NCBI RefSeq assembly: GCF_000185145.2
Contig: NZ_GL833119.1
Location: 1,987,464 to 2,051,463, forward strand
Origin: Hoylesella oralis ATCC 33269
GTDB lineage: Bacteria > Bacteroidota > Bacteroidia > Bacteroidales > Bacteroidaceae
Direction of reading: 5' to 3'
Length of the DNA stretch: 64,000 nucleotides
Part shown: positions 18,448-27,300 of the stretch, piece after piece
Layout: each line of letters starts with the position of its first letter
How positions within the stretch are numbered: position 1 is the first letter of the stretch
Notes under the pieces: generated by a model
What the model saw: the letters and a program-made list of their open reading frames with translations, nothing else
What the model was told of the DNA's origin: nothing
Databases searched by the model: none
Program-made: the position numbers and the translations under genes

Positions 18448-18912
18448 ATGGAAAGGTTAGTTATTAATTCATACAATGAATTTGCAGTACATTTAGGCAA
18501 AGAGTTAGGACATTCTGATTGGGTTTTAATAGACCAAGGCCGTATCAATATGTTTGCAGATGCCACATTGGATCATCAGTGGATACATGTAGATGTAGAA
18601 CGTGCTAAGGCGGAAAGTCCATATAAAAGTACCATCGCACACGGATACCTCACATTATCGTTGCTGCCATACCTGTGGAATCAAATTGTAGAGGTCAACA
18701 ATATAAAGATGTTGGTAAATTATGGTATGGATAAAATGAAATTCGGAAAGCCGGTGTTAACCGGCAGTCGAGTAAGATTAGTTACCACATTGCATAAAAT
18801 TGAAAACCTGAGAGGTATATGTAAAACGGAAATTGCATTTAAGATAGAAATAGAAAACGAACATAAACCTGCATTGGAAGGAATAGCAACATTCTTATAT
18901 TATTTTAATTAA
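18448..18912 (+). CDS. MaoC-like dehydratase (hot-dog fold)
   Basis: A protein of about 154 residues of the MaoC/(R)-specific enoyl-CoA hydratase family. The hydratase motif is visible: the catalytic aspartate in FADATLDHQWIH and the histidine in STIAHGYLTLSLLP. These proteins hydrate trans-2-enoyl-CoA or a related thioester. The ATG at 18448 (MERLVINSYNEF) is preferred over a TTG five codons upstream. Nearby genes give no pathway clue, so the substrate is unknown. Confidence 0.85.
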   Translation: MERLVINSYNEFAVHLGKELGHSDWVLIDQGRINMFADATLDHQWIHVDVERAKAESPYKSTIAHGYLTLSLLPYLWNQIVEVNNIKMLVNYGMDKMKFGKPVLTGSRVRLVTTLHKIENLRGICKTEIAFKIEIENEHKPALEGIATFLYYFN

Positions 18913-19037
18913 AGTTTTTCCATAGGACTTAATTAACCTGCTTCTTTAAGGCAGTTAAGTTGTAAACCTAAGGAGCATGGAACGGCTAAGTAAGAAATCT
19001 AAAATACCCTTTTAATCAGTATACATATACTTTTCAT

Positions 19038-19051
19038 ATAATGTACATTAT
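19038..19051. promoter_or_regulatory. Perfect 14-base palindrome before the nucleotidase operon
   Basis: ATAATGTACATTAT reads the same on both strands and ends 23 bases before the nucleotidase start codon. It could be an operator for a dimeric regulator, or chance in AT-rich sequence. Confidence 0.35.
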
Positions 19052-19074
19052 GATAAATAAAAAGCAATATAGCA

Positions 19075-20823
19075 ATGAAAAGACTCCTATTAACTTACAT
19101 TGCAGCATTTTGTTTAATCCTTAATGCAATGTCTGCAGAAAAAACAGTAAATCTAAGGATTATTCAGACAAGTGATGTCCATGGTTGCTTTTTTCCATAC
19201 GATTTTATAAATCGCACCCCCAAAAGCGGTTCTTTGGCGCGTGTTATTACTTACGTAGATTCTTTACGAAAGGTCTATGGCAGTAATCTTATTCTTTTAG
19301 ATAACGGAGACATTCTCCAAGGGCAACCTACCTGTTATTATAGCAATTACATAAAACCGTCTGTGCCCAACGTAGCTGCATCTGTCGTTAATTATATGAA
19401 ATATGATGCAGAAACCATAGGAAATCATGATATCGAGACTGGTCACGCTGTTTATGATAAATGGATCAAAGAAGTAAAATGTCCTATGCTTGGAGCGAAT
19501 GTTATTGATACGAAGACAGGAAAGCCGTATCTACATCCTTATACGATCTTACAGCGAGACGGTTTGAAAATTGCAGTTATCGGTATGCTTACACCGGCAA
19601 TACCCAATTGGCTGAACGAATCTCTATGGAAAGGGCTTAGGTTCGATGAAATGGTGTCTTCTTCAAGGTATTGGATGGAATATATCAAAATACATGAGAA
19701 ACCTGATGTGGTAATAGGCCTGTTTCATTCTGGAAAGGAAGGCGGTATTGAAACTGCCCAATATCAAGAGGATGCATCGCTGAAAGTTGCAAGGGAAGTC
19801 CCCGGCTTCGACCTTATTTTATTCGGACACGACCACACCAAATTCAAAGGGATAGTGAAAAATATAGAAGGAAAGGATGTCGTATGTTTGGATCCTTCTT
19901 GCAATGCATATATGATTAGTGATGCTCGAATATCCATAACATTCGATAGACAGCATAACAACACTAATAAAATATTAAAGAAAAACATCGAAGGAGATGT
20001 CGTGAACATTGAAAGTCAAGAAATTAACAAAGAATTTATATCAAGATTTCAACCGGAAATAGACTCTGTTATGCAATTTGTTAATCGAAAAATTGGCAAC
20101 TTCACCCATTCAATTTTTACCCGTGATTGCTATTTTGGAAGTGCTGCATTTACCGATTTCATACACGACTTACAACTCAAAATAACCGGAGCCGATATTT
20201 CTTTCAACGCCCCACTTTCTTTTGATACGAGCATATCGGCAGGAGATATACATGTCAGCGATATGTTCAATCTTTATAGATACGAAAATCAAATCTACGT
20301 ATTGAAGATGACAGGGGAAGAAATTCGTAAACATTTGGAAATGAGTTATGATTTGTGGGTTAATACTATGACCAAACCGGATGATCATATCATGCTTCTG
20401 AATGATGATGCCAAGAATGACCAGCAGCGATTTGGATTTAAGAATTTAGCATTTAACTTCGACAGTGCTGCCGGTATAGACTATGAAGTAGATGTTACAA
20501 AGCCCAATGGAAAAAAAGTAAAAATATTGCATTTGACTGATGGGCGGCCTTTTGATGAGCACCAATGGTACAAGGTAGCGATGAATAGTTATCGCGGTAA
20601 TGGTGGCGGAGAGCTTTTAACAAAGGGTGCAGGTATTCCCCGAGAGGAACTGAAGAAGCGTATTGTTTACGAAAGCGAGAAAGATCAGCGATATTATTTA
20701 ATGAAAGAAATAGAAAGAGCGGGAACTCTGAATCCGCAAGCGCATAATAATTGGAAGTTTGTTCCTGAGGCATGGACAAAACAAGCCCTATTGCGAGATA
20801 AACAACTGATATTCGGAAAATAG
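19075..20823 (+). CDS. Secreted 5'-nucleotidase / 2',3'-cyclic phosphodiesterase family protein
   Basis: A 582-residue exported metallophosphatase. Residues 1-20 form a signal peptide ending near MSA. The N-terminal calcineurin-like domain has the metal ligands in TSDVHGCF, DNGDILQGQP, TIGNHDIETG and LFGHDHTKF. A 5'-nucleotidase C-terminal substrate-binding domain follows (about residues 330-540), with YRYENQIYVLKMTGEEIR and MNSYRGNGGG. It probably removes phosphate from nucleotides in the periplasm. It is the first of six close-packed plus-strand genes; nudC follows 14 bases later. Confidence 0.88.
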   Translation: MKRLLLTYIAAFCLILNAMSAEKTVNLRIIQTSDVHGCFFPYDFINRTPKSGSLARVITYVDSLRKVYGSNLILLDNGDILQGQPTCYYSNYIKPSVPNVAASVVNYMKYDAETIGNHDIETGHAVYDKWIKEVKCPMLGANVIDTKTGKPYLHPYTILQRDGLKIAVIGMLTPAIPNWLNESLWKGLRFDEMVSSSRYWMEYIKIHEKPDVVIGLFHSGKEGGIETAQYQEDASLKVAREVPGFDLILFGHDHTKFKGIVKNIEGKDVVCLDPSCNAYMISDARISITFDRQHNNTNKILKKNIEGDVVNIESQEINKEFISRFQPEIDSVMQFVNRKIGNFTHSIFTRDCYFGSAAFTDFIHDLQLKITGADISFNAPLSFDTSISAGDIHVSDMFNLYRYENQIYVLKMTGEEIRKHLEMSYDLWVNTMTKPDDHIMLLNDDAKNDQQRFGFKNLAFNFDSAAGIDYEVDVTKPNGKKVKILHLTDGRPFDEHQWYKVAMNSYRGNGGGELLTKGAGIPREELKKRIVYESEKDQRYYLMKEIERAGTLNPQAHNNWKFVPEAWTKQALLRDKQLIFGK

Positions 20824-20837
20824 AAAACGAGTACGAA

Positions 20838-21620
20838 ATGTCTAAAGCATATTGGTTCATATTTTGTAAAGGAGACCTCCTCCTTCAAAAAAATATGGAT
20901 GGAACATATACAATTCCGCTTAGTATAAAGCCTCCCATAGCAATCAAAGCGTGGACACATATTATGCACGTAACATCAATGGATGACGGAACAGAGGTTC
21001 GAGTTTTTTCTATTGATGCCCCCATTACAAACCGAACTGAGTATGAAATGTGCGGATTGCGTGCCTCATACTATAAACTCTCGAGAGACTTGTACCTAAA
21101 AGCTGGCAAATGTCAGGAGTTAATTTATTGGGATCATAACACACGTTATTGTGGCGTTTGTGGTACACCGATGGAGATGCACACAGATATTTCAAAGCGA
21201 TGTCCTAACTGTGGAAAGGAGATATGGCCCCAGTTGGCGACTGCAGTTATTGTATTAGTGCATAAAGGGGATGAGGTCTTACTTGTACATGCTCGTAATT
21301 TTAAGAGTGACTTTTATGGACTTATCGCAGGTTTTGTAGAAACAGGGGAAACTTTAGAAGAAGCTGTACATCGGGAAGTTAGGGAAGAAACGGGAATTAC
21401 AATAACAAATTTGAAATACTTCGGTTCACAACCGTGGCCCTATCCTTGTGGCTTAATGGTTGGCTTTAATGCCGATTATATCGACGGGGATATCCACTTA
21501 CAGCGTTCAGAGCTTTCAAGAGGAGCTTGGTTTCATAAGGATAATCTTCCGATCATCCCAGAAAAACTTTCTATAGCACGAATGATATTGGACAATTGGC
21601 TTGACACTTTTAATCATTAA
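20838..21620 (+). CDS. nudC: NAD+ diphosphatase (NADH pyrophosphatase)
   Basis: Hydrolyses NAD(H) to NMN(H) and AMP and, in characterised NudC proteins, removes NAD caps from RNA. The 260 residues contain a zinc ribbon (C105, C108, C122, C125) and a Nudix box from about residue 165 (GFVETGETLEEAV then REVREETGI). They also contain SQPWPYP at about residue 197, which is the NudC-specific motif. It lies 14 bases after the nucleotidase and 9 bases before the purine permease, suggesting joint work in nucleotide breakdown and salvage. Confidence 0.94.
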   Translation: MSKAYWFIFCKGDLLLQKNMDGTYTIPLSIKPPIAIKAWTHIMHVTSMDDGTEVRVFSIDAPITNRTEYEMCGLRASYYKLSRDLYLKAGKCQELIYWDHNTRYCGVCGTPMEMHTDISKRCPNCGKEIWPQLATAVIVLVHKGDEVLLVHARNFKSDFYGLIAGFVETGETLEEAVHREVREETGITITNLKYFGSQPWPYPCGLMVGFNADYIDGDIHLQRSELSRGAWFHKDNLPIIPEKLSIARMILDNWLDTFNH

Positions 21621-21629
21621 TACATACTT

Positions 21630-22931
21630 ATGGAATTTTTATCAAAAGCACTTGGCTTCGATGCCAAAAACATGAAATTCAAAACAGAATTGGTTGCAGG
21701 AGCAACAACCTTTCTCACTATGAGCTATATTCTTGCCGTAAATCCTTCTATTCTTTCAAGTACAGGTATGGATAAAGGGGCCCTGTTTACCGGTACAGCC
21801 ATTGCTGCAGCCATAGCAACCCTACTACTTGCTTTCATGGCCAAGCTCCCTTTTGCCCAAGCTCCCAGTATGGGATTGAACGCATTTTTTGCCTATACGC
21901 TCTGTCAGGCCATGGGATATACTTGGCAGCAATCATTAGCAATTATGCTGATAGAGGGTATAATATTTATTCTCATTACATTCTTTAATATACGCGAACT
22001 AATTCTTGACAGTATTCCCAAGAATTTAAGATATGCTATTTCTGCAGGTATCGGCATGTTTATCGCCTTTATAGGACTGAAGAATGCCCATATTATTGTT
22101 GCTAAAGAGGGGACTTTCGTAGGTTTAGGTAGCTTTTCTTCTGAATGTATTTTAGGTATTATCGCTATTCTTTTAAGTGGAATTTTAATAGCACGCAATA
22201 TAAAAGGAGCTTTATTTTATGGTATCATTGCGAGCTCTCTTGTAGGTATACCGTTAGGAGTTACCGTTATTCCTGCAAATTGGTTCCCTATTTCTGCCCC
22301 ACAGTCGATATCTCCAATATTTTGTCAGTTTGACTTTAATGGCTTTTTCAATATACAAACCCTTCTCGTTGTTTTCTCTCTTCTTATCGTGAATATATTT
22401 GATACGATCGGCACTTTGGTCGGATTGGCGGAAAAGACAGGTATTGTACGGCCGGATGGCTCCATTCCTCATGTAAAAGAAGCTATGATGAGCGACGCTA
22501 TAGGCACCACATGTGGCGCAATGCTCGGTTCGTCTACTCTTACTACATATATTGAAAGTGCATCGGGTATTGCGGAAGGTGGACGTAGCGGACTTACCTC
22601 TTTCTTTGTGGGGATACTCTTTCTTGTGTCATTACTACTCTCTCCTATCTTCATGTTAATTCCCAGTGCAGCAACAAGCGGAGCACTGGTATTGGTCGGA
22701 GTATTGATGCTCGATTCGGTAAAGAAGATAGATTTGAGTGACGTTTCTGAAGCATTTCCTGCATTTATTACTATGATTACTATGGTATTATGTTATTCTA
22801 TTGCAGACGGTATATGCTTAGGAATCTTGAGTTATGTTATAGTTAAAGTATGCACAGCCCAATGGAAAGCATTGAATATAACAATTGTAATACTTTCCAT
22901 ACTGTTCATAATAAACTTTATTTTCAGTTGA
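21630..22931 (+). CDS. NCS2/AzgA-type purine permease
   Basis: A 433-residue inner-membrane transporter with about 12-14 hydrophobic segments, of the guanine/hypoxanthine/adenine permease family (AzgA/PbuG type). Typical stretches are TFLTMSYILAVNPSIL, the APSMGLNAFFAYTL motif, the IFDTIGTLVGLAEK segment and SSTLTTYIESASGIAEGGRSG. It imports purine bases by proton symport in known members. The purine base is not known here. Its place after a 5'-nucleotidase and NudC fits purine salvage. Confidence 0.92.
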   Translation: MEFLSKALGFDAKNMKFKTELVAGATTFLTMSYILAVNPSILSSTGMDKGALFTGTAIAAAIATLLLAFMAKLPFAQAPSMGLNAFFAYTLCQAMGYTWQQSLAIMLIEGIIFILITFFNIRELILDSIPKNLRYAISAGIGMFIAFIGLKNAHIIVAKEGTFVGLGSFSSECILGIIAILLSGILIARNIKGALFYGIIASSLVGIPLGVTVIPANWFPISAPQSISPIFCQFDFNGFFNIQTLLVVFSLLIVNIFDTIGTLVGLAEKTGIVRPDGSIPHVKEAMMSDAIGTTCGAMLGSSTLTTYIESASGIAEGGRSGLTSFFVGILFLVSLLLSPIFMLIPSAATSGALVLVGVLMLDSVKKIDLSDVSEAFPAFITMITMVLCYSIADGICLGILSYVIVKVCTAQWKALNITIVILSILFIINFIFS

Positions 22932-22934
22932 TAT

Positions 22935-23918
22935 ATGAAACTGATAAGTTGGGGTTTCATCGGATGCGGTGAAGTAACGGAAAAGAAATCAGGGCCGGCT
23001 TTTAACGAGATAGACGGTTCCCACGTAGAGGCTGTTATGAGTAGAAGTGAAGAAAAGGCACGCTCGTATGCCGAACGACACCATATCCGTAAATGGTATA
23101 CTGATGCTCAGGCATTGATAGATGATCCGGATGTAAATGCTATTTATATTGCTACCCCACCCTCAAGTCATGCCACATTTGCCATAATGGCCATGAAAGC
23201 AGGCAAACCTGTTTATGTAGAAAAGCCATTGGCGGCAAGTTATGAGGACTGTGCACGTATCAATCGTATCAGTGAACAGACAGGAATGCCATGCTTTGTA
23301 GCCTATTATCGCAGGTATCTACCCTATTTCAAACGGGTTAAAAGTATCATAGATAATGGAATTATTGGCAAAATTCTTAACGTTCAGGTAAGGTTTTCGG
23401 TTCCTCCGAGAGATTTGGATTTCAAAGGGAGTCATAATCTTCCATGGAGACTGCAGCCAGATATTGCCGGTGGAGGGTATTTCTATGATTTAGCCCCTCA
23501 TCAATTAGACTTGTTACAAGAGTTTTTCGGTGTTATAACGCGTGCTCATGGCTATTGTGCCAACAGGGCGCAACTTTACGGGGCAGAAGATACGATCAGC
23601 TCGTGTTTCCTTTTTGAGAGCGGTCTTGTGGGAAGCGGCTCGTGGTGTTTTGTAGGTCATCAAAGTTCAAAAGAAGACTGTATCGAAGTTATTGGCGACA
23701 AAGGGATGCTCTCTTTCTCTGTTTATAATTATGATCCTATAAAAATTGTTACAAGTGAAGGTACTACAAGTATAATCGTACCCAATCCGTCTTATGTTCA
23801 ATTGCCCATAATAAAATCCGTAATAGAAGATCTTCAGGGCTTTGGAGTTTGCAACTGTACAAGTGTTAGTGCCACTCCAGTGAATTGGGTTATGGATCGT
23901 ATTCTCGGAAAGCTATGA
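22935..23918 (+). CDS. Gfo/Idh/MocA-family oxidoreductase
   Basis: A 327-residue NAD(P)-dependent oxidoreductase. The N-terminal Rossmann motif is GFIGCGEVTEK and the family EKP motif appears as VEKPLAASYEDC near residue 95. A C-terminal alpha/beta domain includes GGGYFYDLAPHQLDLL with the probable catalytic histidine. Members act on sugars, inositols and similar polyols; the substrate here is not clear. It starts 3 bases after the permease and ends 4 bases before the DUF4421 gene. Confidence 0.9.
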   Translation: MKLISWGFIGCGEVTEKKSGPAFNEIDGSHVEAVMSRSEEKARSYAERHHIRKWYTDAQALIDDPDVNAIYIATPPSSHATFAIMAMKAGKPVYVEKPLAASYEDCARINRISEQTGMPCFVAYYRRYLPYFKRVKSIIDNGIIGKILNVQVRFSVPPRDLDFKGSHNLPWRLQPDIAGGGYFYDLAPHQLDLLQEFFGVITRAHGYCANRAQLYGAEDTISSCFLFESGLVGSGSWCFVGHQSSKEDCIEVIGDKGMLSFSVYNYDPIKIVTSEGTTSIIVPNPSYVQLPIIKSVIEDLQGFGVCNCTSVSATPVNWVMDRILGKL

Positions 23919-23922
23919 CAAA

Positions 23923-25008
23923 ATGAAAAAGATATATTTGTTCTTCTTTCTAATTCATGGCATGGTGATGCCTGCTATCGCGACAGATAGTATAACATCA
24001 CATAAACCTTTTTTAAAAAAGGTGGTCGGCAATATATCTACGGCCCTTAGAAATTTTACGAGTATAGATACAAACTACATTGAACCTCAGCACTATAATT
24101 TTACCGTAATGCTACAAAATACGAACACTTATGAACAATACAGAATAAATAATAAGAAAGGACAATCCATCCGTTTTTCTCCGGAACCGTCTGTAAAACT
24201 CGGACCTTATTTAGGATGGCGATGGATATTTTTAGGCTACACCTTAGATATTAATCACTTGAGGGGTAACAATAAGAAAGAATACGACTTCAGTATCTAC
24301 AGTTCGCAGATAGGAATAGACATCTTCTATCGTGTAGGAAAAGACTATAGAATTAAAAGTATGTATTTAGGTAAAGGTATCAATACCGACCAGATAAGAA
24401 ATGTTCCTTACAATGGTTTCAGTTCAAGTGTAAAAGGTTTTAATTTGTATTACATCTTTAATCATCATCGATTTTCCTATCCGGCAGCTTTTAGTCAGAG
24501 TACAATACAGAAAATCAGTTGCGGTTCCCCATTAGTAGGAATCGGTTATACCAAACATTCCATTGATATCGATTGGCAACAGTTGGATACTGTGCTTAAA
24601 GAAAGATTGGGGAATACGTATGAGAAGATGCCTATAGATAGCAGTCTCCGTTTCGGAAATGTTAAATATACAGATATAGCTATATCGGGGGGCTATGCAT
24701 ACAACTGGGTATTTGCTCATCACTGGTTATTCGCATCTTCTTTATCTTTAGGTATTGCGTATAAAAAAACAGTCAGCGATTTACAACATGAAAGGCAAAA
24801 TATGCGCGATTTTTCTATTAAGAACATGAATATCGATGGCATCGGACGGTTCGGTATCGTATGGAATAATATGAAATGGTATGCCGGTGCGAGTGCTATA
24901 GTGCACACCTATAATTATAATAAAGACCAGTTTTCCACTAATTCTATTTTTGGAAATGTCAATATTTATATAGGTTTTAATTTCAATAAGAAAAAACAAT
25001 ATAAATGA
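23923..25008 (+). CDS. DUF4421 outer-membrane-like protein
   Basis: A 361-residue protein with an N-terminal signal peptide (MKKIYLFFFLIHGMVMPAIA). The rest is rich in alternating hydrophobic strands with many aromatic residues and ends in GFNFNKK, which suggests a beta-barrel in the outer membrane. The stretch YNFTVMLQNTNTYEQY and the later PSVKLGPYLGWRW match the DUF4421 family of Bacteroidota as I know it. Function is unknown. It overlaps the DUF1460 gene by 4 bases, which implies coupled translation. Confidence 0.75.
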   Translation: MKKIYLFFFLIHGMVMPAIATDSITSHKPFLKKVVGNISTALRNFTSIDTNYIEPQHYNFTVMLQNTNTYEQYRINNKKGQSIRFSPEPSVKLGPYLGWRWIFLGYTLDINHLRGNNKKEYDFSIYSSQIGIDIFYRVGKDYRIKSMYLGKGINTDQIRNVPYNGFSSSVKGFNLYYIFNHHRFSYPAAFSQSTIQKISCGSPLVGIGYTKHSIDIDWQQLDTVLKERLGNTYEKMPIDSSLRFGNVKYTDIAISGGYAYNWVFAHHWLFASSLSLGIAYKKTVSDLQHERQNMRDFSIKNMNIDGIGRFGIVWNNMKWYAGASAIVHTYNYNKDQFSTNSIFGNVNIYIGFNFNKKKQYK

Positions 25009-25859
25009 AAACGATTGTCTTCTCACTTTTTCTATCTCTGATATGCACCAGTCACAATGCTTCTGCACAGGTACAATACACAAAAAGAGACAGTATAATT
25101 GCCATGAACATGCTGCATAAGGCCATTTCAAACAAACAGAAAGAAAATTTATTTCTGTTCTTTGCAAGAGAATTTAAAGGTACACCTTATGTAGCACAAA
25201 CTTTGGAGCGTAATGAAAAGGAGAAATTGATAGTTAATTTAAGGGAAGTAGATTGTACCACATACATCGAATATGTATTGGCATTGACATTATGCTATCA
25301 GAATAAGAAGAATACATTTATAGACTTCTGTAATTATCTGCAACATGTAAGATACATAGATGGGCATATATCTTACCTTAAACGTCAGCACTATTTTACA
25401 ATATGGATAGAAGACAATTGCAAGAGTGGTTTTGTAAAGGAAATCCAGACACCCGATCCCCCGTTTACAAAGTTACAGACCATTTCCATTAACTATATGA
25501 CAGTTCATCCCGACAAATATCCAATGTTGGTAAAACATAGAGAGTGGATAGACGGCATCGCGAAACTTGAAGAAGATTATAATGGGAAGGAATACCGATA
25601 TATCCCCAAAACAGCGATTGCTAACACGCGACTTTTTCGTAATACAGTTCACGATGGAGACATACTTGCCCTTGTAACAAGCAGGAAAGGCTTGGATACG
25701 ACACATATCGGCATTGCCGTATGGCATAAAGATGGCTTGCATCTGTTACATGCGTCTTCCATCAGAGGTAAGGTTGTAGAAGAAATAACGACTCTCAAGA
25801 CTTATATGCAAAAGCATCCTTCTCAAATTGGTATTAGAGTTATCAGAGTATTGCCTTAA
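25005..25859 (+). CDS. DUF1460 family, probable exported N-acetylmuramoyl-L-alanine amidase-like protein
   Basis: A 284-residue exported protein with a signal peptide ending around ASA (residue 21). The DUF1460 domain is a distant NlpC/P60-like cysteine-peptidase fold. The probable catalytic cysteine is in LREVDCTTYIEYVLAL and the histidine in DTTHIGIAVWH. Structures of this family suggest peptidoglycan amidase activity. It ends the six-gene operon that began at 19075. The DUF4421-DUF1460 overlap suggests an envelope job for the pair. Confidence 0.78.
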   Translation: MKTIVFSLFLSLICTSHNASAQVQYTKRDSIIAMNMLHKAISNKQKENLFLFFAREFKGTPYVAQTLERNEKEKLIVNLREVDCTTYIEYVLALTLCYQNKKNTFIDFCNYLQHVRYIDGHISYLKRQHYFTIWIEDNCKSGFVKEIQTPDPPFTKLQTISINYMTVHPDKYPMLVKHREWIDGIAKLEEDYNGKEYRYIPKTAIANTRLFRNTVHDGDILALVTSRKGLDTTHIGIAVWHKDGLHLLHASSIRGKVVEEITTLKTYMQKHPSQIGIRVIRVLP

Positions 25860-25929
25860 AAACGCCCTACCCTATTTTCACCACTTTTAGGTATACGAAC
25901 CGCTCTTATATACTATTGAGAGATGCTGT

Positions 25930-25949
25930 AAATAGGTAAATACCTATTT
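25930..25949. promoter_or_regulatory. Perfect inverted repeat upstream of the hemerythrin-LuxR gene
   Basis: AAATAGGTA (25930-25938), AA, TACCTATTT (25941-25949): two perfect 9-base arms. It lies just upstream of the promoter of the regulator gene, centred about 55 bases before the predicted transcription start. That is a usual place for a LuxR-type activator dimer. Binding by the neighbouring regulator is an inference. Confidence 0.55.
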
Positions 25950-25956
25950 CTATCTA

Positions 25957-25987
25957 TTGCATATTCCGAGTTTTTTTTGTTACTTTG
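25957..25987 (+). promoter_or_regulatory. Promoter of the hemerythrin-LuxR gene
   Basis: TTG at 25957-25959, 20 bases, then TTACTTTG at 25980-25987, one base off TAnnTTTG. The start codon follows 32 bases later. Confidence 0.55.
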
Positions 25988-26019
25988 CAGCGAAGTAGCT
26001 AACAACAATTAGGTATCAG

Positions 26020-26976
26020 ATGAAAAATCAAAAAATGTATGAACCGGATGATAAGATGATTTCTATCATCGGAGATAACTACAGTATTCTCCAAAGTCTC
26101 GGCTCGTTTGGTATCAACCTCGGATTTGGAGATAAAACTGTACAGGAGGTATGTGAAGACCAACATGTAGATACATATACTTTCCTTGCTATCATAAACT
26201 TTACAATTAATGGGTATAGAGAATATGATGATGCGGAACGCCTTTCGATACCGACATTAATGCAATACCTGAAAGCGAGTCATGATTATTATTTAGGTTT
26301 CGAATTGCCCTACATCCGTCAAGGGCTTGTTGGCGCCCTTGACGAAAATGATAATTTGGCAAGACTCATCTTGAAGTTATATGATGAATACGCACGCTCT
26401 ATAAGAAACCACATGCAATATGAGGAAAAAACTGTTTTTCCTTATGTGGAAGACCTAATAAATAATAAGGTAACCACTAATTATGATATAGAAACTTACT
26501 CTAAGCATCATGGACAAACCGACCAAAAGCTGCGCGAACTTAAAAACATTATTATAAAATATCTGCCATCGGACGGTTTGCGGAATAACCAACTTTCGGC
26601 AACTCTCTATGATATTTATAATTGTGAAGAGTGGCTTTCGCAACATGCTTCTGTTGAAGAAGAAATATTTATACCCGTTATTAGAAGTCTTGAGAAACGA
26701 TCGAAACAGAATGATGTTTCGTTTAAGATATCTAATATGCTTAATCAAAATCCGGAAAATCAGGAAACATTGAGCGATCGAGAGAAAGATGTGATTGTTA
26801 GTTTGGTACAAGGAATGACAAATAAAGAAATCGCAAATCATCTTTGTATTTCCACAAATACAGTCATTACTCATCGAAGGAACATAGCAAGGAAATTACA
26901 GATACATTCACCTGCAGGTCTTACAATATATGCTATTGTGAATAATCTTATTGATATTTCTTCTGTGAAATTATAA
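26020..26976 (+). CDS. Hemerythrin-domain LuxR-family transcriptional regulator
   Basis: A 318-residue one-component regulator. Residues 10-65 resemble the DUF542 (ScdA/RIC N-terminal) domain, but the usual double cysteine is replaced by GFGD (residues 35-38). Residues 80-225 form a hemerythrin-like four-helix bundle with candidate di-iron ligands H88, H131 and E135 (HMQYE), H163/H164, H209 and E213 (HASVE). Residues 250-312 form a LuxR-type helix-turn-helix (LSDREKDVIV, then NKEIANHLCISTNTV). The di-iron site could sense oxygen, nitric oxide or peroxide and switch DNA binding. The gene stands alone between a palindrome and a strong terminator. Confidence 0.85.
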   Translation: MKNQKMYEPDDKMISIIGDNYSILQSLGSFGINLGFGDKTVQEVCEDQHVDTYTFLAIINFTINGYREYDDAERLSIPTLMQYLKASHDYYLGFELPYIRQGLVGALDENDNLARLILKLYDEYARSIRNHMQYEEKTVFPYVEDLINNKVTTNYDIETYSKHHGQTDQKLRELKNIIIKYLPSDGLRNNQLSATLYDIYNCEEWLSQHASVEEEIFIPVIRSLEKRSKQNDVSFKISNMLNQNPENQETLSDREKDVIVSLVQGMTNKEIANHLCISTNTVITHRRNIARKLQIHSPAGLTIYAIVNNLIDISSVKL

Positions 26977-26994
26977 AAAAGTACAATTCTTCTT

Positions 26995-27029
26995 AGCACC
27001 GATTATTAAAATAATCGGTGCTTTTTTAT
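26995..27029 (+). terminator. Terminator of the hemerythrin-LuxR gene
   Basis: A perfect 12-base-pair stem (26995-27006 with 27011-27022), a 4-base loop, then TTTTTTA. Confidence 0.9.
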
Positions 27030-27300
27030 TTTATTAACCTAATGGTTATCAATACATCTATATTATAATTACAAATTATACTTTAATTATTATGTCATTT
27101 TTTTAGTCACTAAAAAAATATAAAAGCAAGAATTAATAATGTATTTTGAATTTATATTATTTTCTTTTTATTATCTTTGTACACATAAAATAATTACTAA
27201 AAATGATAATTTTAAAATTATATTATAAATAAAAATTACCCAAAACGGAAAACTTTTTATCAAATATAAATAGAAAAGTTTTCCAAAAAGTATAAAAACA
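27030..27300 (+). promoter_or_regulatory. nrdD promoter and leader with a perfect hairpin
   Basis: Very AT-rich. TATCTTTG at 27172-27179 matches TAnnTTTG, giving a leader of about 115 bases. Near its end GGAAAACTTTT (27247-27257) and AAAAGTTTTCC (27274-27284) form a perfect 11-base-pair stem with a 16-base loop, ending 16 bases before the start codon. No U-run follows, so it may act on translation, mRNA stability or as a protein site. A weaker TAACC/GGTTA repeat lies at 27035-27048. Confidence 0.55.
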
